Assembly: GCA_011043375.1 (NCBI GenBank)
Contig: DQYP01000237.1
Coordinates: 1-7,625, forward strand
From: Thermotogaceae bacterium
Lineage (GTDB): Bacteria; Thermotogota; Thermotogae; B21-G9; HyVt-16
DNA length: 7,625 bases
Direction of reading: 5' to 3'
In this document: one piece after another, positions 1 through 6,589 of the stretch
Layout: each line of letters begins with the position of its first letter
Position numbering within the stretch: position 1 is the first letter of the stretch
Notes under the pieces: generated by a model
The model's database searches: none
What the model was told of the DNA's origin: nothing
What the model saw: the letters and a program-made list of their open reading frames with translations, nothing else
Made by a program: the position numbers and the translations under genes

Positions 1-371
1 ATGGAATACGTTGAAGTCTTCCCCCAAAAAAAAGATTCTATTGGTATCAGAGATGATTCAAATATTTTCATTTGGTGATTCAAAAAGCCGTAATTCAGAT
101 CCCAAAGCTTAAAATCAACACTTTCGAAAATTTCCCCAAGATTTTTTTCCACAACATCTAAACTGTAAAGCTTCTCAGGAGAGTTGAGCATCAGGTTTAA
201 ATTGAAGTCAGCAGATAATTGCCAAAATTCAAAGACAGGTTCAACAGAAACAAAAAAACCACTTTTCGATTCCAAAGCTTTGAATCCCGAGCCTATAAAG
301 ACTTTTGGTTGAGAAAAGGTGATCACGAATGCAAAGACGAAGAAGATCAGAATACAAGGGGTTTTATACAT
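1..371 (-). CDS. Exported protein, N-terminal part only (runs off left edge)
   Basis: The frame is open from ATG 371 to the window edge (123 complete codons, no stop), so only the N-terminus is visible. It begins [20 protein letters not shown], a hydrophobic segment typical of a Sec signal peptide, with possible cleavage around residue 20. No lipobox cysteine sits at the cleavage site. The mature part is rich in aromatics and in alternating polar/hydrophobic stretches such as SGFFVSVEPVFEFW and LSADFNLNLM, which suggests β strands. I infer a periplasmic or outer-membrane β-barrel-like protein and recognise no named family. A perfect GGAGG (378-382) lies 6 bases before the ATG. The start overlaps the end of the PHP gene by 25 bases, so it is probably translationally coupled and last in the visible operon. 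It is real rather than a shadow because ribosome site, signal peptide and open frame all agree. Confidence 0.8.
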   Translation of the reverse strand, partial: MYKTPCILIFFVFAFVITFSQPKVFIGSGFKALESKSGFFVSVEPVFEFWQLSADFNLNLMLNSPEKLYSLDVVEKNLGEIFESVDFKLWDLNYGFLNHQMKIFESSLIPIESFFWGKTSTYS

Positions 372-1189
372 TTCCAAACCTCCGAGAATACCTCATCATC
401 TATTGGCATTTCCGTTGACACTGGATTATCCGAATAATGATAATCACTTCCCACAGTGATTATCAAATCATATTTTCTCGCGATTTCACGATAGTACTCA
501 AAGTCTTCCTTCGTGTGTTTCGAGTGATAAACTTCTAAGCCCTTTAAACCAGCATTCACGAACTTCTTTATATCCTCTTCTTTCAGCTTCCAATTACCAT
601 CTGAAAAATAAATACCTGGATGTGCTAAAACTGGTATTCCTCCTGTTTTGAGAATAATATCTATGGCATCGTTGGGAGAACAATCATCGGGTGGAACATA
701 CGCTTTTCCATTGTTGCCTATTAACTCATCTGTAAAGGCCTCTGCCGGTTTTGATATATAGCCTTTCTGTACGAGAGCTTTTGCTATGTTGGGTCTCCCA
801 ATGTATGGCCCTGGAGAAGTTTTAACGACATCATTGTAATTTATGTCAAATCCCATTTTTTTCAATATGTGTATTGTTTCCTTCATCCTCTTTATTCGCT
901 TCGAAAATCGTTCCTCTAAAAATGAGAGAAGAAGCCCATTCCTGGAATCAACAAAATAGTCCAGGATATGAACTTCTCCGCCTTTATAATAAGTGGAAAT
1001 CTCGACACCTGGAATAAAGATTTTGTTGTATTTATTAGCTTTGATGCGTGCTAAATCGAGAGAAGCAATGGTATCATGATCTGTTATTGAAAAGATATCT
1101 ATTTTTTTGCTTGTAATGAAGTGTATTAATTCCTCTACACTCTTTTCACCATCTGAAAAATTGGTGTGCAAATGTAGGTCAATCTTCAT
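347..1189 (-). CDS. PHP-domain metal-dependent phosphoesterase (YciV/RNase AM-like)
   Basis: This 280-residue protein has the complete set of PHP metal-binding motifs: HLHTNFSDG (H6, H8, D13), ITDHDT (D37, H38), GVEIS (E63), EVH (H74), VLAHPG (H190), EVYHS (H222) and GSDYH (D249, H251). The N-terminal motifs and the length of about 280-290 residues match the family of E. coli YciV (RNase AM) and the 3',5'-nucleoside bisphosphate/AMP phosphatases. By family knowledge it would be a cytoplasmic, probably Mn-dependent, phosphatase or 5'-exonuclease acting on RNA ends or pAp-like nucleotides; the exact substrate is inferred. Histidinol phosphatase is less likely because the motif pattern and length fit YciV better. 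Its ATG overlaps the YebC stop in an ATGA, and GGAGAG lies just upstream inside yebC. Its 3' end carries the ribosome site and start of the exported-protein gene. Confidence 0.9.
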   Translation of the reverse strand: MKIDLHLHTNFSDGEKSVEELIHFITSKKIDIFSITDHDTIASLDLARIKANKYNKIFIPGVEISTYYKGGEVHILDYFVDSRNGLLLSFLEERFSKRIKRMKETIHILKKMGFDINYNDVVKTSPGPYIGRPNIAKALVQKGYISKPAEAFTDELIGNNGKAYVPPDDCSPNDAIDIILKTGGIPVLAHPGIYFSDGNWKLKEEDIKKFVNAGLKGLEVYHSKHTKEDFEYYREIARKYDLIITVGSDYHYSDNPVSTEMPIDDEVFSEVWKCIKPLVF

Positions 1190-1947
1190 CCACCAATTCT
1201 CTCCATTATTTCCTCCATTTCTTTGTCATCTATATCAAAATTTGCATATACTTCTTGCACATCATCCATATCTTCGAGTTTTTCCAATAAGTCTAAAACC
1301 TTTTCCGCATCTTTTCCTGTCACTTTCACAGTGTTCTTAGGAATGTAAGTAATGTTAGCCTCACATTTGTATCCAGCACCCTCCAGAGATTGTTTAACAT
1401 TCATTACGTTGGAAGGATCGGTTATTATTTGTATCGGATCTTCGTCCTCTTTTATATCCTCTGCTCCAGCATCTATTGCCATCATCATGAGTTCTTCAAG
1501 GTCCGAAATTTCCGCTTTGGAAACGTTTATTACCCCTTTCCTTTCAAAAACCCAACTCACGGCTCCACTCTCCGCCATATTACCTCCACCTTTAGAAAGT
1601 AGGTGTCTCAATTCTTGTGCCGTTCTGTTCCTGTTATCAGTTAATGCTTTTATCATCAAAGCAACTCCACCGGGGGCGTATCCTTCATATATGACTTCTT
1701 CGTAGTTCACTCCTTCAAGTTCCCCTGTACCGCGTTTTATCGCTTTTTCCATTGTATCCTTCGGCATGTTAGCTTCCCTGGCTCTTTCAATTGCTGCTCT
1801 CAAGCGAGGATTCTTTTCAGGATCTCCGCCACCTTCCCTTGCTGCGACTGTTAACTCTCTTATGATTTTTGTGAAAATCTTTGAACGTTTTGCATCTTGG
1901 GCTGCTTTCCTATGTTTTATATTTGCCCACTTATTGTGACCAGACAT
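1186..1947 (-). CDS. yebC: YebC/PmpR/TACO1-family protein
   Basis: This is a full-length (253 aa) member of the YebC family. It opens with the signature [14 protein letters not shown], followed by [28 protein letters not shown] and [10 protein letters not shown]. These cover domain 1 and the start of the two-part α/β region, and [13 protein letters not shown] falls in the middle. Family members are reported as DNA-binding regulators (PmpR, YebC) and, more recently, as factors that help ribosomes through difficult sequences such as polyproline (YebC2; mitochondrial TACO1). Which role applies here cannot be told from sequence. The C-terminus is acidic and ends in a short glutamate-rich helix. 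AGGAGGTG sits about 8 bases upstream of the ATG in a 27-base gap after the phosphatase gene. The last codons overlap the PHP start by 4 bases. Confidence 0.96.
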   Translation of the reverse strand: MSGHNKWANIKHRKAAQDAKRSKIFTKIIRELTVAAREGGGDPEKNPRLRAAIERAREANMPKDTMEKAIKRGTGELEGVNYEEVIYEGYAPGGVALMIKALTDNRNRTAQELRHLLSKGGGNMAESGAVSWVFERKGVINVSKAEISDLEELMMMAIDAGAEDIKEDEDPIQIITDPSNVMNVKQSLEGAGYKCEANITYIPKNTVKVTGKDAEKVLDLLEKLEDMDDVQEVYANFDIDDKEMEEIMERIGG

Positions 1948-1974
1948 CTTTACACACCTCCTAAATTTTTTATA

Positions 1975-3393
1975 TTAAAAAATCTTTATGGCCATCGCAG
2001 TTATATCATCATGCTGATTCATTCCTTTTGAAAATTTGGTAACTTCTTCGATTATTTCCTCAACGATCTCCTTGGAACTTTTGGATTTTACATTATTTAA
2101 AATGGTCAGTATTCTATCATGACCAAATTCTTCACCGTTGATGTTGCGCGCTTCAGATATTCCATCAGTATACATGAAAATCGTATCACCTTTTCCGAGA
2201 TTTAGAGTCACAGTTTCGTATTCAAAATTTGCTATTATACCAAATGGGATACCAGTAGCTTCTATTTTCTTACTACCATTCTTCTTCTCTAATATTATTA
2301 CCGGATTGTGTCCAGCATTGCAAACTTCTATTTTCATTTTTTTCACGTCCAATAACATTAAAACCATCGTTGTGAACTGATCAATGGGTGTATCATTGGT
2401 GATCATTCTATTAACTCTATGGACAAAATCCAAAATCTCATCTGTATAGTTTCCAAAGTTCCTGACGATTGTTCTTATGGAACTCATCAAGAGTGCAGCT
2501 GGCACACTTTTACCAGATACATCTGCAAAGGCGATGAGGTAATTTCCATCATTCCTTTCTACAATATCGTAGTAATCTCCACCAACAAATATAGCTGGTA
2601 AAGTTTTGGCATATATCTCAAAGTAATCGTTACTGGGAAATTCTCTTGGGAGAAGACTTGTTTGTATATTCTTCGCTATGTTAAGCTGTTCTCGGAGTCT
2701 TTGACGTTCTATTTCCTTTCTTATGTAATCATAATTCTGTAAGCTAAACCCTAATTGCATCGCTGCTGATTCAAGTATTTTTCTATCAGCTGCTATGTAG
2801 AAATCACCATTGAGTTTGTTGAAAAGCACCATGTATCCCCAAATTTTTTCGTTGGAAGTTATGGGTATTGATATGAAATTTTTGATACCTTCGAAGGCTG
2901 TATCTCCAGGTTCTGATATTATTACATCTTTTCTCGAATTCTCAAAAAGTTTTCGGGTGAAATTAAGGATTTCTTGCCATTTCGGGTTGTCATCGGTTGT
3001 AAAGAATTCTTCATTTTCGTTATGAAACAATAAAACTCCAGCCGATTCTGATGGGATGGAATTCAAAATAGCGTTCAAGAAATCTTGCATTAATTCATAT
3101 GGATTAATATCTCGTGAAAGGATTTTCGATACAGTGAACATGGTTGATAATTCCTCATACGTCTGAGATAATTCCTCAAGATGAGCTTCGAGTGTTAGAG
3201 AATAGCCTTCCAATTGTTCTTTGTAACTGTTATATTCTTCAATAAACCTTTTTAGTGTTTTCAAGACATCTTCAGCTAAAACCTTATCTTCCAAAGACCC
3301 CTTTTCACAATTAATGTCTGGGAAGTTCTCGCACAGGATTCTGTAAATTTCTTCTAAAATTTGTTTGTAGTAGCTATTTTTTTCAATCATCAT
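1975..3393 (-). CDS. GAF-linked SpoIIE/RsbU-type PP2C serine phosphatase
   Basis: Numbering from ATG 3393 (472 aa). Residues about 35-90 are a glutamate-rich helical/coiled-coil linker. Residues about 90-222 form a GAF-like sensor domain. Residues about 228-472 are a PPM/SpoIIE-type phosphatase. Metal-site motifs are intact: VGGDYYD (D273, D276), ADVSGKS (D291), NAGHNP, MYTDGISEAR (D410) and QHDDITAMA (D462, D463). Enzymes of this kind dephosphorylate anti-sigma-factor antagonists in partner-switching pathways; here the target is unknown because no STAS protein or RsbW-like kinase is visible. No membrane segment is present, so it should be cytoplasmic. The start has three candidates in a row (TTG 3396, ATG 3393, ATG 3390). 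I prefer ATG 3393, which overlaps the receiver stop as TGATG, with AGGTG about 9 bases upstream. Coupling to the receiver gene suggests that phospho-receiver signals feed into this enzyme. Confidence 0.93.
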   Translation of the reverse strand: MMIEKNSYYKQILEEIYRILCENFPDINCEKGSLEDKVLAEDVLKTLKRFIEEYNSYKEQLEGYSLTLEAHLEELSQTYEELSTMFTVSKILSRDINPYELMQDFLNAILNSIPSESAGVLLFHNENEEFFTTDDNPKWQEILNFTRKLFENSRKDVIISEPGDTAFEGIKNFISIPITSNEKIWGYMVLFNKLNGDFYIAADRKILESAAMQLGFSLQNYDYIRKEIERQRLREQLNIAKNIQTSLLPREFPSNDYFEIYAKTLPAIFVGGDYYDIVERNDGNYLIAFADVSGKSVPAALLMSSIRTIVRNFGNYTDEILDFVHRVNRMITNDTPIDQFTTMVLMLLDVKKMKIEVCNAGHNPVIILEKKNGSKKIEATGIPFGIIANFEYETVTLNLGKGDTIFMYTDGISEARNINGEEFGHDRILTILNNVKSKSSKEIVEEIIEEVTKFSKGMNQHDDITAMAIKIF

Positions 3394-3758
3394 CAACTTA
3401 TCACCTGTTTAACGAAATCAATGAGTTGCTTGGGACTAAAAGGTTTGGTTATAACTTTAATGGCTCCCAGGCGCTTTGCTTTCAACTCATCATTTTCTCC
3501 ACCTTTAGCGGTCAATACTATAACAGGTATATCGGAAAATTCGTTATCACTCTTTATATTCTTTAAAAATGTGAAACCATCCATTCTTGGCATCATTATA
3601 TCCAACAATATGAGATCAGCCTTGAAGCCTTTAAGTTTTTCGAGTGCATCTATACCATCGACAGCTTCGTCGACTTCATATCCAGCTTTTTTTAGGTTGA
3701 AAGTAGTTATCCTTCTTAAAACTTCAGAATCATCAACCACGAGAATTTTTTTAGCCAA
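3393..3758 (-). CDS. Stand-alone CheY-like response regulator receiver
   Basis: This 121-residue single receiver domain has no output domain. From TTG 3758 the protein reads [11 protein letters not shown]. It has acidic pocket residues D9/D10, phosphoacceptor D53 in [13 protein letters not shown], switch T83 in VLTAKGG, and K105 in TKPFSP. All key residues are present, so it should be phosphorylatable by a histidine kinase encoded elsewhere. Longer starts exist (GTG 3776, ATG 3773), but GGAGGG at 3766-3771 lies 7 bases before TTG 3758, downstream of both alternatives. [10 protein letters not shown] is also the normal N-terminus of the family, so the UUG start is favoured. This leaves an 18-base gap after the DUF2344 stop. 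The gene ends in TGATG shared with the phosphatase start, which makes a functional pair with the GAF/SpoIIE phosphatase likely. Confidence 0.92.
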   Translation of the reverse strand: MAKKILVVDDSEVLRRITTFNLKKAGYEVDEAVDGIDALEKLKGFKADLILLDIMMPRMDGFTFLKNIKSDNEFSDIPVIVLTAKGGENDELKAKRLGAIKVITKPFSPKQLIDFVKQVIS

Positions 3759-3765
3759 AATCTTT

Positions 3766-3771
3766 CCCTCC
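3766..3771 (-). promoter_or_regulatory. Ribosome binding site deciding the receiver's UUG start
   Basis: GGAGGG on the minus strand lies 7 bases upstream of TTG 3758 and downstream of the alternative GTG 3776 and ATG 3773. This placement favours the UUG start and the protein beginning [10 protein letters not shown]. Confidence 0.7.
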
Positions 3772-3776
3772 ATCAC

Positions 3777-4400
3777 TTAGACGCTGAACTGCTCGATGGT
3801 TTTCACTATGTTGTTAAAATTCTTGTCGAACGCTTTGTAGCAGATAGGTATATAAAATGTTTTGTTTACCGTATTGCTAATTAAATTATCTAACACATTT
3901 TCAGGTTTTGTAATTTTATTTCTCGCTATTATGTATTCTACCACAACGAAGTCTTTTAATTTTACAAAGTCCAAATCGATAACATTTAAATCGTTTTTGT
4001 TCATATGATAATCTGAGATATCCGACCTTTTCATTATTATCTTGAACTCGTAATACTCTATTACATTACTTAAAACCCCACTTTTTTCGACCTTCCATAT
4101 GTTAGTCATTGATAATCCCTTAGGGGCTTTGAGATTGAATTCTTTTATCAAGTTTTTTATTCTATCCTTTGGTATATCTTCTACCATTCTAAATTCAAAA
4201 AAACCAGTTAAATCAACGGTCCCTGTTGCCAACGCAATCGGAAAACTGAGCTTTATCCTTGGATGAAATCCTTGTGTCATCCAGATGGGGAATTTTGCTC
4301 TTCGTAACGTTCTCTCAATGGATCGCATATACTCCATGTTTGAAAGAAATCTCAATACCCCTGTCTTCTTCACTCGCCCTATGTAAGTGTAAAACTCCAT
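3777..4400 (-). CDS. DUF2344 / TIGR03936-like radical SAM-linked protein
   Basis: This 207-residue protein has the N-terminal signature of the radical SAM-linked family. GVLRFLSNMEYMRSIERTLR (14-33) leads into the R-A-K-F-P-I-W segment, TQGFHPRIKLSF (42-53) and PIALATG. In the family as I know it, the first motif usually reads SHLD; here it is SNME (20-23), so the His and Asp are replaced by Asn and Glu. Its function is unknown. It is typically encoded beside, or fused to, the TIGR03960-type radical SAM protein, exactly as here, so it probably works with that enzyme. The C-terminal half is less conserved and I recognise nothing in it. ATG 4400 is preceded by AGGTGG (4405-4410), which overlaps the radical SAM stop codon; the gap is 9 bases, indicating translational coupling. 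Confidence 0.9.
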   Translation of the reverse strand: MEFYTYIGRVKKTGVLRFLSNMEYMRSIERTLRRAKFPIWMTQGFHPRIKLSFPIALATGTVDLTGFFEFRMVEDIPKDRIKNLIKEFNLKAPKGLSMTNIWKVEKSGVLSNVIEYYEFKIIMKRSDISDYHMNKNDLNVIDLDFVKLKDFVVVEYIIARNKITKPENVLDNLISNTVNKTFYIPICYKAFDKNFNNIVKTIEQFSV

Positions 4401-4409
4401 TTTTCCACC

Positions 4410-6182
4410 TCAATGAACTAAAATGTTAGAGACGCCGAGATTGTAGCAAACCCCGCAGTATGTACATCTACCCCATCTACAATCTTCTGTTGTCAATGCA
4501 TTTTTGGACTTCTCATATTCTCTAACTAAGAAGTTTCTATCTATTCCAAGCTCTATAAAATCCCATGGAAGTTTCTCATTGTATCCTCTTTCCCTAATGT
4601 ATTCGTTGGGATCTATTTCAATTTCCTGTAGTGCCTCTTTCCATATATTGAAATTGAAACTCTCTTCCCAATCATCAAAAGCGGCTCCTTTCATATGGGC
4701 TTTTAGTATTAATTTCGATATTTTTTCGTCTCCTCTCGATATGATACCTTCAATTAAACTCTTAAAAGGATTATGAAGGAATATTTTTGCGTATTTTCTG
4801 GCTTTTTTCAATATTTCGAATCTTCTAAAACTTTCCTCCGGAGAAATCTGCTTTGCAAATTGAAAAGGAGTGTGTGGTTTTGGAACGAGTGTAGCTACAC
4901 TAACGTTCACTTCTTTGAACCTCAGATTCGATTTTATTGTTTTGATCAAATCAACCATCTCTAAAATATCATCGTCTTTCTCAAAAGGCAGTCCTATCAT
5001 GAAGTAGAGTTTCACCCGTGTCCAACCGCTTTCTTTGGCTTTTTTTAACGCCTCGAAGATATCATCATAACTTATATTCTTATTGATAACATTTCTCATC
5101 CTCTGGCTTCCAGCCTCGGGAGCGAAGGTCAAACCTGTCCTTCTAATCTTGGATATCTTGTTTGCGATATCCACATTGAAGGCATCAACTCTCGTTGAAG
5201 GAACAGATATGGCTATTTTATTTTTTTCAAACTTCGGTAGGATCATTTCAAGAAGATCATTCAATCCCGTGCAATCACTTGTACTCAAGGATAACAATGA
5301 AATTTCTTCATATCCTGTATTTTCAACGAGTTCATTGATTGATTTTGCAAGTGTTCTTGGTTCTCTCTCCCTGACAGGTCTATAAATCATTCCAGCATGG
5401 CAAAATCTGCACCCTCTGTTACAACCTCTCATTACCTCTATTATTCCTCTATCATGGATCGTATCCATGTATGGAACAATTTGTTTGGTTGGAATGGGGT
5501 AATCATTTAAGTTAACTATCCTTTTCGTTATTTTAATGTTTTTATTCTTGTGAAACACTGGAACATAAATACCCTTTATTTTCGAGAGGGTTTCCAATTT
5601 CCTTACTTTTCTCAATCTTTTTGTTTGAATTAAAGCTTCCGCTATCTCGTTTATGATTTCCTCGCCATCCCCAACAACAAAGGCATCTATGAACCTTTCC
5701 ATGGGTAATGGATTGGTAGTGCATGGACCACCTGCAATAATAAGTGGTATATCCTCCCTTTCAATTCTATCCTCAAAAAGAATGGGGATTTTTGATAGTT
5801 CCAATGCCAGCAATACATTGGTGTAAGACAACTCATATTGCAGTGAGAAACCTATCACATCGAACTCCGTCAAGGGTGTTTTGGTTTCCAACGTGAACAG
5901 TGGAACGTTTACCTTTTCCATTTCTTCAATCATATCCTTCCAAGGAAGGTAAGCTCTCTCAGCGAAGACATCTTCACGGTTATTCAGGATATCATACAGT
6001 ATTCTGAGTCCGAGGTTTGATATCCCCACTTCATAAAGATCCGGAAAAACAAGTGCGAACCTCAAAGAGATCTTTTTGGAATTTTTAATCACACTGTTCC
6101 ACTCGTTACCTATGTATCTACTTGGTTTTCTAACCCTGTGGAGCACCCCAGAGGTTTGAAGCCATCGGTTTATATTGTTCAT
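4410..6182 (-). CDS. Radical SAM protein, TIGR03960-like, with B12-binding-like N-domain
   Basis: Numbering from ATG 6182 (590 aa). Residues about 40-185 resemble a B12-binding Rossmann domain, with FPDLYEVGISNLG (46-58) and IIAGGPCTTNPLPM (148-161). The cobalt-binding DxHxxG is degenerate, reading D48-x-Y50-x-x-G53, so cobalamin binding is doubtful. The radical SAM core starts around 245 with RGCNRGCRFC, giving C254, C258 and C261 for the 4Fe-4S cluster that cleaves S-adenosylmethionine. APEAGSQRMR (354-363) and MIGLPFE (395-401) are later core motifs. A C-terminal cysteine group, C568, C573, C576 and C579 (DCRWGRCTYCGVC), could hold a second cluster. The reaction is unknown. The frame extends upstream to 6314, but those 44 residues look unlike the family and a GGGAGG (6191-6196) sits 8 bases before ATG 6182. 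It heads the operon and is followed by its DUF2344 partner. Confidence 0.93.
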   Translation of the reverse strand: MNNINRWLQTSGVLHRVRKPSRYIGNEWNSVIKNSKKISLRFALVFPDLYEVGISNLGLRILYDILNNREDVFAERAYLPWKDMIEEMEKVNVPLFTLETKTPLTEFDVIGFSLQYELSYTNVLLALELSKIPILFEDRIEREDIPLIIAGGPCTTNPLPMERFIDAFVVGDGEEIINEIAEALIQTKRLRKVRKLETLSKIKGIYVPVFHKNKNIKITKRIVNLNDYPIPTKQIVPYMDTIHDRGIIEVMRGCNRGCRFCHAGMIYRPVREREPRTLAKSINELVENTGYEEISLLSLSTSDCTGLNDLLEMILPKFEKNKIAISVPSTRVDAFNVDIANKISKIRRTGLTFAPEAGSQRMRNVINKNISYDDIFEALKKAKESGWTRVKLYFMIGLPFEKDDDILEMVDLIKTIKSNLRFKEVNVSVATLVPKPHTPFQFAKQISPEESFRRFEILKKARKYAKIFLHNPFKSLIEGIISRGDEKISKLILKAHMKGAAFDDWEESFNFNIWKEALQEIEIDPNEYIRERGYNEKLPWDFIELGIDRNFLVREYEKSKNALTTEDCRWGRCTYCGVCYNLGVSNILVH

Positions 6183-6190
6183 CTTTTTCT

Positions 6191-6196
6191 CCTCCC
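6191..6196 (-). promoter_or_regulatory. Ribosome binding site deciding the radical SAM start
   Basis: GGGAGG on the minus strand lies 8 bases upstream of ATG 6182. It supports that start over the in-frame codon at 6314, which would give an unusual 44-residue extension. Confidence 0.75.
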
Positions 6197-6228
6197 TGAC
6201 CCTGAGAACAAGCAAGTATATATTATTA

Positions 6229-6248
6229 CGTAAAGAAAGATTTTTACG
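6229..6248 (-). repeat. Short inverted repeat in the operon leader
   Basis: CGTAAA (6229-6234) and TTTACG (6243-6248) form a 6-base inverted repeat with an 8-base loop. It overlaps an 8-base palindrome TTACGTAA (6226-6233). It lies between the candidate promoter and the ribosome site, so it could be an operator or weak leader hairpin. It is short enough to be chance in AT-rich DNA. Confidence 0.25.
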
Positions 6249-6250
6249 GA

Positions 6251-6278
6251 ATTTTAAGATAAAAGACGCCCAAGGCAA
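6251..6278 (-). promoter_or_regulatory. Possible promoter for the seven-gene operon
   Basis: On the minus strand, TTGCCT (6278-6273) is followed after 16 bases by TAAAAT (6256-6251). These match a sigma-70-type -35 at 4 of 6 and a -10 at 5 of 6 positions. A start near 6244 would give a leader of about 60 bases before ATG 6182. The region is AT-rich, so chance matches are expected. A second candidate is a perfect TTGACA (6367-6362) with TATAAA (6341-6336), but its 20-base spacer is too long for a normal promoter. Confidence 0.3.
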
Positions 6279-6360
6279 TTGGACAAACGTTTTTGTATAA
6301 AGCATCGATATCATTTTAGCATTCTTTTTATTTATTTTATAGCTTGGAAAATTTTTAAAG

Positions 6361-6589
6361 ATGTCAAAAAGTGTATGTTTTCGGTGCGGATCTGGTATTA
6401 CCCGGACTAATGAACAAGACAGGTAAAAAATTCAATGATGAAATGATAGTGAAGGGTATGAAAATTTTGTACAAGAAAGGTAATAAAATAGGAGCAGACT
6501 TCGCTGCTTATGGAATTTATTCTCAATACAAGAATCTTTACTGTTTCTACAAGTTGTATGATAACAAATATGACAACTTATTGGACTGA
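6361..6589 (+). pseudogene. Remnant of a class-II glutamine amidotransferase N-terminus
   Basis: On the plus strand, the frame from 6371 encodes MNKTGKKFNDEMI followed by GNKIGADFAAYGIYSQYKN. This resembles the start of class-II glutamine amidotransferase domains (glutamate synthase/GlxB-like), which typically read like RGNGLGAGFAAYGIYPEYKD. The intact domain needs a catalytic N-terminal Cys, absent from this frame. Dropping one C from CCC at 6401-6403 joins an upstream frame (ATG 6361, MSKSVCFRCGSGIT) to GLMNKTGKK, which restores a cysteine near the N-terminus. Even repaired, only about 75 residues remain of a family usually several hundred long, ending at TGA 6587-6589. I read it as a frameshifted, truncated fossil; the family assignment is from memory of the motif. 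It is the only plus-strand gene trace and converges on the propeller gene, overlapping its stop by 12 bases. Confidence 0.5.

Noticed and set aside
219..437. A 72-codon plus-strand frame.
   Set aside because: It is antisense to the PHP end and to the exported-protein start, both of which have better support.
3759..3776. Receiver start at GTG 3776 or ATG 3773.
   Set aside because: The only strong ribosome site lies after these codons, and TTG 3758 gives the usual [11 protein letters not shown]-terminus.
3361..3780. A 139-codon open frame on the plus strand.
   Set aside because: It is antisense to the well-supported receiver gene and has no recognisable domain; similar plus-strand frames at 1107-1340, 1352-1705, 2138-2380 and 5083-5385 were rejected for the same reason.
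5542..5724. A 60-codon minus-strand frame inside the radical SAM gene.
   Set aside because: It is an out-of-frame shadow with no ribosome site or homology signal.
6183..6314. A 44-residue N-terminal extension of the radical SAM protein starting at 6314.
   Set aside because: It lacks a good ribosome site and family-like sequence; GGGAGG correctly spaced before ATG 6182 gives a better start.
6336..6367. Promoter with perfect TTGACA at 6367-6362 and TATAAA at 6341-6336 on the minus strand.
   Set aside because: The 20-base spacer is outside the normal range; kept only as an alternative to the 6251-6278 candidate.
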